A stretch of 64,000 nt of DNA from an uncultured Propionibacteriaceae bacterium. GTDB taxonomy: Bacteria; Actinomycetota; Actinomycetes; Propionibacteriales; Propionibacteriaceae. The position numbers and the translations under genes were made by a program. Positions within the stretch are counted from its first letter, which is position 1; the number at the start of each line of letters is the position of its first letter. Below the pieces are notes generated by a model that had not been told where the DNA came from, searched no databases, and saw only the letters and a list, made by a program, of their open reading frames with translations. The stretch lies in NCBI GenBank assembly GCA_936924635.1, contig CAKZHP010000132.1, positions 1 through 64,000 on the forward strand, read 5' to 3'. Below are positions 9,192-16,271 of the stretch, piece after piece.

Positions 9192-10631
9192 ATGGGCGCG
9201 TCCACAGCGTCGACTGACCTCGACAGCAGCACCGGTAACTCGCAGGGGCGCGTGATCGTCGCCAGCCTCATCGGCACCTCGATCGAGTTCTTCGACTTCT
9301 ATGCGTACGCCACGGCGGCCGTACTGGTCTTCCCGTCCCTGTTCTTCACCGGGTCCGACCCCAGCATCGCGCTGCTGCAGTCGTTCGCGGTGTTCGGCGT
9401 GGCGTTCCTCGCCAGGCCGCTCGGCTCGATCCTCTTCGGTCACTTCGGTGATCGCATCGGCCGCAAGGCCACCCTGGTCGCGTCGCTGCTCACCATGGGC
9501 ATCGCCACCGTGCTCATCGGGTGCCTGCCGACGGCTCACACGCCAGGCTGGGCGGTCGCCGCCCCCGCCCTGCTGACCCTGCTGCGTTTCTGCCAGGGGC
9601 TGGGCCTCGGCGGCGAGTGGTCGGGTGCGGCGCTGCTGGCGACGGAGAACGCGCCGGAGGGCAAGCGAGCCATCTGGGGCACCTTCCCGCAGCTGGGCGC
9701 GCCGATCGGCTTCATCCTCGCCAACGTGACGTTCATCCTCATGAGCTACGTGCTCTCGGCGGAGGCCTTCGCCTCCTGGGGCTGGCGGATTCCGTTCCTC
9801 GCCTCCGCGCTGCTCGTGGTGATCGGCCTGTGGGTGCGCCTCTCCTTGCTGGAGACCCCGGCCTTCTCCAAGGTGGTCGAGCAGAACGAGGTGCTGAAGA
9901 TGCCAGTGGGCGCCGTCTTCAAGCGCTCCTGGCGCCCGCTGCTGCAGGGCACGTTCATCATGCTGGCGACCTACGTGCTGTTCTACCTGATGACGGCCTT
10001 CACCCTGACGTACGGCACCAGCCCCGCCACCGCGGACGCGGCCCGTGCCGCGGCCGCCAAGGCCGGCAAGCCGTTCAACCCGGACACCTTCGCCGCCGGC
10101 CTCGGCTACCCCCGCATCACGTTCCTGTGGATGCTCATCGCCGGTGTCGTCTTCTTCGGCATCTTCACCTTCGTCGCCGGCCTGCTGGCCGAGCGGTTCG
10201 GGCGCCGGAAGATGCTGCTGGTCGTGACGGCGGGTATCGCGGTCTTCGGCACGCTGTGGGTGCCGCTGTTCTCGGCCGGCTTCGCAGGCGCCCAGGCCCT
10301 GCTCATCATCGGTTTCACCCTGATGGGCCTGACGTTCGGGCCGATGGCCGCGTACCTGCCCGAGCTGTTCCCGAGCAACGTCCGCTACACGGGGTCGGCG
10401 GTCTCGTACAACCTCGCCTCGGTGCTGGGCGCCGCGCTGGCGCCGATCATCGCGGTGTGGCTGTGGCAGCAGGCGCACGGCTCGGTGATCTACGTCGGTC
10501 TGTACCTCACAGGCGCGGCCGTGATCACTGCCATCGCCCTGTTCCTGACGCACGAGACCCGTGGTCTGGACTACGTCGACAACGTGTCCGGCGCACAGTC
10601 CGGCGAGGTGGTCGCGGCCGAGGCGCCCTGA
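9192..10631 (+). CDS. MFS transporter, metabolite:H+ symporter (MHS) type
   Basis: The 479-residue protein has twelve hydrophobic segments and the MHS-subfamily signatures: IGTSIEFFDFYAYATAA in the first helix, RPLGSILFGHFGDRIGRK with the loop 2-3 MFS motif, and the helix-4/5 CQGLGLGGEWSGAALLATEN motif, as in ProP, ShiA and KgtP. These carriers import small organic acids, betaines or shikimate with protons, and the exact substrate cannot be read from sequence. A long loop about residues 275-300 (AARAAAAKAGKPFNPDTFAAG) is typical of a YhjE-like branch. It appears monocistronic with its own terminator. Confidence 0.9.
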   Translation: MGASTASTDLDSSTGNSQGRVIVASLIGTSIEFFDFYAYATAAVLVFPSLFFTGSDPSIALLQSFAVFGVAFLARPLGSILFGHFGDRIGRKATLVASLLTMGIATVLIGCLPTAHTPGWAVAAPALLTLLRFCQGLGLGGEWSGAALLATENAPEGKRAIWGTFPQLGAPIGFILANVTFILMSYVLSAEAFASWGWRIPFLASALLVVIGLWVRLSLLETPAFSKVVEQNEVLKMPVGAVFKRSWRPLLQGTFIMLATYVLFYLMTAFTLTYGTSPATADAARAAAAKAGKPFNPDTFAAGLGYPRITFLWMLIAGVVFFGIFTFVAGLLAERFGRRKMLLVVTAGIAVFGTLWVPLFSAGFAGAQALLIIGFTLMGLTFGPMAAYLPELFPSNVRYTGSAVSYNLASVLGAALAPIIAVWLWQQAHGSVIYVGLYLTGAAVITAIALFLTHETRGLDYVDNVSGAQSGEVVAAEAP

Positions 10632-10649
10632 GACACCTAGCTAGTACCA

Positions 10650-10680
10650 GGGCCCGCCGTCCGAACCGGACGGCGGCCCC
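10650..10680 (+). terminator. Hairpin terminator after the MFS gene
   Basis: GCCGTCCG / CGGACGGC with a 3-nt loop, extended by outer GGG/CCC pairs, lies between the transporter and the convergent helicase gene. Confidence 0.7.
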
Positions 10681-10718
10681 TGCTGTGCTCACCCTCCCGT
10701 CAGGCGGGCAGAGCGAGG

Positions 10719-12782
10719 TCAGGCGCGGAAGCAGATCCGCAGACCGTCGCGGGCGCGGGTCATGCCGACGTACGCCTCGCGGCGCAGCAGGTCCCAGCGC
10801 TCCCTGGCGGCGTCCTCCTCAGGTGGGGTGCCCAAGGCGCGAGAGGGCAGGTCGGGCATCACCACCTGCTTGAACTCCAGACCCTTCGCGCGCTTGACGG
10901 TGCCGACGAGGATCCCGGAGGCATGGCGCCCGTCGTACGTCTCCAACGGGGTTGTGGGCAGGCCGGCCCCCTCGAGGACACGGATGGCCCACTTCACCGC
11001 TCCCGTGGTCAGGCAGAGAACCCCGACGTCACCGGCACCAGTGCCCGGGGCCCGGGTGGCGTGCTGGGCAGCGGTCACCAGCATCCTGCGCTGCTCGGCG
11101 TCATTCGTGGCCGTGAGGAACAGGGGTTGAGCACCTCGCCGCGGCACGCTCGACGGCACCTCGCCACGAGCCACAGCCCCTTCCAGATCCGCGTACTCGT
11201 CGTCGGCCACCAGCCGCGAGGCGAACTCGTGGATCTCCTGAGTGTTGCGGTAGTTCACGTCGAACACGACGCCACGCCCGGCGATCGACACACCGGCCTC
11301 GGAGAGCGACCAGCCCCCTGGGTAGATCGTCTGCTGACCGTCGCCGATGAGGGTGAGCGCGTCCTCGCCGTCGCCGACGAGGCGGTGCAGCAGCCGGACC
11401 ATGGCGCACGACATGTCCTGCGCCTCGTCCACGATCACCGCGGCGTAGCCAGGGAGCGGTTCACGCTCCAGCTCCTGCTCCGCCAGCAGGATGAGGTCGC
11501 CGAAGTCGTTGATGTCGCGTCGGCGCAGCTCCGCCGCGTACGCGAGGTGGAGGTCCCACACGAGCCGGCGCTCGGGGAGACCGAGGCGACGACGGCGGCC
11601 CGTACGGTTGAGGTCAACGTACACCTCGAAGCTGGTGATGCCGCGTCCCTTGATGACGCTCTGGATCTCGTCCCGCCAGTACCGGACGTCTGGGTTCAGG
11701 GCGCGTAGCGGCGCGCCGGCCACCCTGAAGGCGGCGTCAAAGGCCGCGTCGGCGTCGTCGGGCCGGAGTCGGTGCGGAATCCCTCGGTCCTTGAGCAATC
11801 CCTTCGCCCAGGCGTGGATCCCGGTGAACTCGACTCGGTCGACCACGTCGGGAGCCAGTCGCTCGAGCAGCCCGCCGAGCACGTCGGGCAAGGTTCTCAC
11901 GAACGACGTCACCAGCACCGTGCCGGGGCGTGACCGGGCCAGCCACGCGGCGCGGTGGAGGCCAACGACCGTCTTGCCGCACCCGGCCGGGCCGCGCAGG
12001 CGGGACGGGCCGTTGAACGAGCGGCACACCGTGCGCGCCTGCGTCGGGTGCAGGAACGTCATCCAGTCCTCGATGGGGGCGGCGAGCACCGCCTGCTCCA
12101 GTGCTGCCAGCACCGCCTCGGCGGAGATGAGCTCGTCCTGCTCGGTCTCGTACGCGACGACCGGCGGCACCACCGCCGCCACCACCGGGGCCGGCTCACG
12201 GGTGACTGGGAAGAAGGAGAGGCACTCGTTGAGCAGCCCGTCGACCTCGGTGGGGGTGAGCCGGGTGCCGTACGAGGCAAGGTGTCGCAGCACGTCGTGC
12301 TCGCCCACGACCGCGACCCCGCCCACCTGAGCGGCGAGGTTGCTCTGACCGGCCATGACCGCCACGGCGTGCACCTCCCCTGGAGCCAGCCCCAGCGTGG
12401 TGGCGAGGTGACTCTGCGTCACCTCCACCAGCGACGTGAGCGTCTCCAGCTCCTCGGTCACGTCCTCCTGGTCGCGGTAGGCGCGACCCTCGACGACGGA
12501 GAACCTCGCCCAGGCCTTGGTGTCGACGACGAAGACCCCGCCAGGGCCCACGACCACCAGGTCGACCTGAGATCGGCGGCTGCCGGGCCAGCAACGATCG
12601 GCGAGCAGGTGGTATCCGGCGGCGGAGAGTGGGGCCAGCAAGGCAGCCGTACGTTTCTCCGTGGTGGCCGCGAGGCGATACCGGACCGCGGTCTCTCGAG
12701 CGATCTCGGCCGCGCGAACGTGAGCCTCGGCCGTCGCCTCCAGACGACGCGCCTCAGCCGCCGCAGACGCGCCCGCCGTCAT
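10719..12782 (-). CDS. NERD nuclease-related domain fused to a UvrD-like superfamily 1 helicase
   Basis: The 687-residue protein begins with an Ala/Glu/Arg-rich helix (about 1-45), followed by a NERD domain with the nuclease-like core QVDLVVVGPGGVFVVDTKAW (about 72-91; Asp and DxK). The rest is an SF1 helicase: Walker A GPAGCGKT (about 264-271), Walker B IVDEAQD (about 450), GDGQQTIYP, and a C-terminal GTVKRAKGLEF plus AYVGMTRARDGL motif VI. NERD-helicase fusions are frequent in defence neighbourhoods, although some are housekeeping. It is alone on its strand beside a small nuclease-like gene. Composition (frequent CGTACG) is like the backbone, so it is not obviously recently acquired. Confidence 0.88.
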   Translation of the reverse strand: MTAGASAAAEARRLEATAEAHVRAAEIARETAVRYRLAATTEKRTAALLAPLSAAGYHLLADRCWPGSRRSQVDLVVVGPGGVFVVDTKAWARFSVVEGRAYRDQEDVTEELETLTSLVEVTQSHLATTLGLAPGEVHAVAVMAGQSNLAAQVGGVAVVGEHDVLRHLASYGTRLTPTEVDGLLNECLSFFPVTREPAPVVAAVVPPVVAYETEQDELISAEAVLAALEQAVLAAPIEDWMTFLHPTQARTVCRSFNGPSRLRGPAGCGKTVVGLHRAAWLARSRPGTVLVTSFVRTLPDVLGGLLERLAPDVVDRVEFTGIHAWAKGLLKDRGIPHRLRPDDADAAFDAAFRVAGAPLRALNPDVRYWRDEIQSVIKGRGITSFEVYVDLNRTGRRRRLGLPERRLVWDLHLAYAAELRRRDINDFGDLILLAEQELEREPLPGYAAVIVDEAQDMSCAMVRLLHRLVGDGEDALTLIGDGQQTIYPGGWSLSEAGVSIAGRGVVFDVNYRNTQEIHEFASRLVADDEYADLEGAVARGEVPSSVPRRGAQPLFLTATNDAEQRRMLVTAAQHATRAPGTGAGDVGVLCLTTGAVKWAIRVLEGAGLPTTPLETYDGRHASGILVGTVKRAKGLEFKQVVMPDLPSRALGTPPEEDAARERWDLLRREAYVGMTRARDGLRICFRA

Positions 12783-12857
12783 GGGGTCTCTCCGTGGGGG
12801 GCCACGCCGGCATGGTAAGCCGAGTCCTTGACCGCGAGTCAGGACATGACATGACTC

Positions 12858-13502
12858 TCACACTCGAGGGGTAGATGAAACCTGGTTGTCCATCGATGAC
12901 GCGTCGACATCCGCGACCGTTGTCGCGGGATGGCTCAGGTCCACCCTCGCCGTCGCGGGGGCAAATCCGTCCATTCCGTATCCCACGACGTGGCACGATC
13001 GCACGTCCACCTCCCGCCGGGGGTCGCCGAAGAATGCGCGAAGACGATGGACCACCCGCGCGTACGGTCGTTCCCGCGGCACGTTCGCCTGATTGACGTT
13101 CGCGTTAGGCACAACAAGGACGAGGTGCTGGATGTCGGCACCGATGTGCGCCTTCCAGAAGTCCTTGAGGTCGTGGTTGTTGGTGACCGTCCCACCGCGT
13201 TCTACCTCCGCGATGACGCCCCGGCCGACACCCAAGGATAGGTAGAAGTCTGGCCGGGCGCGGGTGACGAAACCTTCCTGCGGAGTAAGGACGACCTCTT
13301 CCGAGAAACCCACGCGCTCCAGAGCGTGCGCAACGATGTCCTGGACTTTCTTGCTCTGCGCGTTGAACACGTGCGCCTCGTTGATCTGGGTCTCCAGCGA
13401 CTCGAGCTCTGCCCGAAGATCGGTGACGATCCGAGCCACAGCCGCCACGTCTGGGTCGGTCGCAGAGTCGCTGCGGACGAACGAGGTGACAGGAACGGGC
13501 AC
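12858..13502 (-). CDS. Hypothetical protein with a PD-(D/E)XK-like core
   Basis: A 214-residue protein I do not recognise by name. Residues about 25-50 form a charged helix. The centre shows ARPDFYLSLGVGRGVIAEVERG, an Asp followed by a strand with ExE, then a helix (DLKDFWKAHIGADIQHLVLVVPN); this order resembles the restriction-endonuclease fold (Asp, then E-x-K/E strand, then helix), but the usual Lys is Glu. It follows the NERD-helicase on the same strand, separated by 75 bp. Function, if nucleolytic, is inferred only. Confidence 0.65.
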   Translation of the reverse strand: MPVPVTSFVRSDSATDPDVAAVARIVTDLRAELESLETQINEAHVFNAQSKKVQDIVAHALERVGFSEEVVLTPQEGFVTRARPDFYLSLGVGRGVIAEVERGGTVTNNHDLKDFWKAHIGADIQHLVLVVPNANVNQANVPRERPYARVVHRLRAFFGDPRREVDVRSCHVVGYGMDGFAPATARVDLSHPATTVADVDASSMDNQVSSTPRV

Positions 13503-13551
13503 GGAGGGAGCTTCGCAGCTTCAGCTCCCAGAAGCTAGTGCAGGCGGAGCC

Positions 13552-15156
13552 TCAGTCGTGCGAGCGAAGAGCGGTCGGCGCGATCCGTACGAGGTTCGCG
13601 GCCAGCGCGATCCGGCGCTTGACGATGTCGCCCAGGCCGAAGCGGGTCATCTGGCTGGCGTTGCCGCCGTGGCGGCGGTAGCGGAGGTACGGGGTGTCGA
13701 GGAACACCACGCGGCCCATCATGTCGGCGGTGATGCCGATCCAGCCGTCGTGGGTGCGTACGGAGCGGGGGACCGGCAGGGCCACAGCGAGCACCTCCCG
13801 GCGTACGGCCAGGCAGCAACCCAGGTAGCTGTTCTTGACGAAGTTGTGGAGCACGCCGGGGCCGCTGCGGGCGTGATCGAAGTACAGGTCGCCGCTGGGG
13901 GCGAGGTTGCCGTCGGTGATGATCGCGTTCGTCACGACACCGGTCACCCCAGGGCGGCTCATGGCGGCGAGCACCGCGTCGACCTTGCCGGGCAGCCACT
14001 CGTCGTCCTGGTCGGCGAGGAAGACGATGGGGTTCTGGGCGCGCGCCAGGCAGCGCTCGAACGTCGCGATGTGGCCCTGGTTCACGGGGTTTCGCAGCAC
14101 CTGGATGCGGCCGTCGGCGTACGAGTCGAGGATCGCCAGCGTGTCGTCGGTGCTGGCATCGTCCTGCACCAGCACCTCGTCGCCCGGCCTGAGCTGAGCG
14201 AGGATGCTGTCGAGCTGGGTGCGCAGGTAGGCCGACCCGTTGTACGTCGCCATGCACACCGACACGGGAGGCCGCGCCTGGTCGCTCGGCTGGTCGTACG
14301 AACCACCGCGGGGCCCGGACGTGCCATGGAGCCCGTCGAGCAGCCCCTGCCCGACGGCGCGCAGCTTCGCGCCCCGGTCGTCCTCGAAGGCCACGATCTT
14401 GCCGACCCCGAACGCCAGGCCCAGTGCCGTACGAGCCGCCCACGCGGGCTGCTGCGCCAGAGTTCCCTCACGACTGAGCAGGAGGAAGTTGCGGTACTTG
14501 TAGTACTGCCGGTCGGGGGAGTGGTTGGTGGTGGTGACCTCTCCCAGCAGCGGGAGCCGGTGCGAGGTGGCTGCTCCGATGGAGTGGAGCACCTCGGCGG
14601 CGGGCTCGATGACGATCTCCCAGTCGGCCGCGCGCAGGCGCAGGCAGAGGTCCCAGTCCACGAGGTCGATGACCAGGTCGGCGCGGAAGCCGCCGATCTC
14701 GCGCAACGCCTGTACGCGGCACAGGGCCCCTGAGGTGAGGGCGCGCTCGGTGACGTACCAGGAGTGCCGGCCCGGGTCCCCCTGCAGAACGGCGCCGCTG
14801 CGCTCGTCGCGGATCACCGGCGCGATCACCGCCACGCGCGAGGCGTCCATCGCCGCCGTCGACGTGAGCCGGTCGACGACAGCCGCGGTGATCCGGCTGT
14901 CCTGGTCGAAGGTCAGCAGCCACTCGGCGTCGGTGGCCTCCAGGGCGGTCTGCAGGGCGCCGGCGACACCGGTGTTGCGGCCGAGCCGGGTGACGGTCGC
15001 GCCGTGATGCTCGCAGTGCCGCAGGATCTCCTCGCCGCCGGAGCTGCCGTTGTCGACCACGTGCACAGGCACGTCGGCGCTTCGCAGCTCGCCGACAAGC
15101 TGGGCGAGGGCGGTGGTCGGCTCGTACGAGACGACGGCAGCAGCGATCCTCGGCAC
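13552..15156 (-). CDS. Tandem GT2 glycosyltransferase (two catalytic domains in one chain)
   Basis: About 534 residues with two GT-A domains. The first (about 1-285) is of the rhamnosyltransferase type: AAAVVSYEP, VVDNGSSGG, LGRNTGVAGALQTAL, LLTFDQDSRI. The second (about 300-534) restarts with VSVCMATYNGSAYLRTQLDS, VQDDASTDDT, NQGHIATFERC and FLADQDDEWLPGK, carrying the DxD-like DQDD. GTG 15156 is preferred because it starts at the first strand; an upstream TTG at 15186 is possible. It likely adds successive sugars to a surface polysaccharide and belongs functionally with the locus at 22809-32913, from which the defence island separates it. Confidence 0.88.
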   Translation of the reverse strand: MPRIAAAVVSYEPTTALAQLVGELRSADVPVHVVDNGSSGGEEILRHCEHHGATVTRLGRNTGVAGALQTALEATDAEWLLTFDQDSRITAAVVDRLTSTAAMDASRVAVIAPVIRDERSGAVLQGDPGRHSWYVTERALTSGALCRVQALREIGGFRADLVIDLVDWDLCLRLRAADWEIVIEPAAEVLHSIGAATSHRLPLLGEVTTTNHSPDRQYYKYRNFLLLSREGTLAQQPAWAARTALGLAFGVGKIVAFEDDRGAKLRAVGQGLLDGLHGTSGPRGGSYDQPSDQARPPVSVCMATYNGSAYLRTQLDSILAQLRPGDEVLVQDDASTDDTLAILDSYADGRIQVLRNPVNQGHIATFERCLARAQNPIVFLADQDDEWLPGKVDAVLAAMSRPGVTGVVTNAIITDGNLAPSGDLYFDHARSGPGVLHNFVKNSYLGCCLAVRREVLAVALPVPRSVRTHDGWIGITADMMGRVVFLDTPYLRYRRHGGNASQMTRFGLGDIVKRRIALAANLVRIAPTALRSHD

Positions 15157-15219
15157 CGGGCCAGAGTAGCCAACGCGCAAGCGCAAGCAGATTCGCTGGG
15201 GAGCGGGTACGACGAGGAC

Positions 15220-16263
15220 CTAGGCGAGCCCCCCGATGCGGCACGCTTCCTTCGCTATGCGAGGCAGCCCGACGATGGGATTCACGTCCCCCGTGACCCT
15301 TTCAGGCAGGTTCACGCGGAACCGGACGGAGTCCGTCTCAACATTCGGCCGCGCTCTCACGTCTGCGGTTCGCAACACCTGGAGGGCGGCGTCGGTCATG
15401 TCGTAGGCACGAGCGAAGGACAGGCTGAACCGGAAGTCCAGGTCGTGATCGCTGAACTGGGCGCCACCGTATCTGCCCACCTGGTCACGGAAGCCAGACA
15501 CAGCCGAGTCGGGCGCCCCGACTGTCATCGCCCGATCCGTGATCTCGTCAAGCAGTCCTCGGATCGACCACGTCTCGTCGCCCATGATCCCCGTGCGAAG
15601 ACCGAGGCTGACCAGCCACAGCGCGGTCTCGGGGGTGCTGCCCACGGGGTGGCCGATCTCGGTCTGCCATGTGCCCGAGATCTCGTGCGACGAGATATCT
15701 CCCTCAGTTGCTTTCACCTCCAGACCGAGAGTCCCCAGCTGGATGTCTCGAGCTGAGCGTCCGGACCCGGCCCACGCCTCAAGGACCGCCCCTGGGGCCT
15801 GCGTCGACAAGACAAGGGCTCTGATAACCATGAGCTCACCGGCGAGTCCCATCAGTTGCTGGTGCCGCTGGCGTAACGGGTCGAGCGCCAATGCGATGAT
15901 CGGTTCGCTCGTGGCCAGTGCGCGCGCCGGATCGGTCTCTCCGCCCTGACGGAGGAGCTCAGTTGTGATGAAGGCCGCCACCTGATCGAAGTGAGCGAAC
16001 CGTGGCAGCGCGATTCGGTTTGCCTCAAAGGCAGTGCCGTCCTCGCGGTACCACTCGCCAGCGGACATCGCCTGCGCCACCGCGGGGATCTGAGCGATGA
16101 GGGTGGAGCCGAGCAGGAAGATCTCCAGGGATCCGTCCCACCGCCGCCCGACTCCGACAGGTGACCCCTCGGGGATCCAGCGAACCGCCCGGGCATCGGG
16201 ATTGGCCGGCGGCCTTATCCCCCCGATTTCGATCAGGATCGACTCGTACGTTGGCTCATCCAT
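15220..16263 (-). CDS. PD-(D/E)XK motif protein (DUF4420), probable nuclease of the Z1 system
   Basis: A 347-residue protein matching the DUF4420 family. The core shows GLAGELMVIRAL (Glu143 region), then RDIQLGTLGLEVKATEG with Asp173 and E182-x-K184, the arrangement of a PD-(D/E)XK active site, followed by SSHEISGTWQTE. It is predicted to be the DNA-cutting or effector component. It is the last gene of the DUF262-Z1-DUF4420 transcript, 8 bp after the Z1 stop. In related loci DUF4420 is regularly adjacent to a Z1 protein. Codon use includes more A/T-ending codons than flanking genes, consistent with transfer. Confidence 0.82.
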   Translation of the reverse strand: MDEPTYESILIEIGGIRPPANPDARAVRWIPEGSPVGVGRRWDGSLEIFLLGSTLIAQIPAVAQAMSAGEWYREDGTAFEANRIALPRFAHFDQVAAFITTELLRQGGETDPARALATSEPIIALALDPLRQRHQQLMGLAGELMVIRALVLSTQAPGAVLEAWAGSGRSARDIQLGTLGLEVKATEGDISSHEISGTWQTEIGHPVGSTPETALWLVSLGLRTGIMGDETWSIRGLLDEITDRAMTVGAPDSAVSGFRDQVGRYGGAQFSDHDLDFRFSLSFARAYDMTDAALQVLRTADVRARPNVETDSVRFRVNLPERVTGDVNPIVGLPRIAKEACRIGGLA

Positions 16264-16271
16264 GCCGTCTC

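Noticed and set aside
8811..10553. Long antisense open frame across clpC end and the MFS gene
   Set aside because: Low-complexity Arg/Gly/His/Glu sequence without motifs; explained by GC bias opposite real genes.
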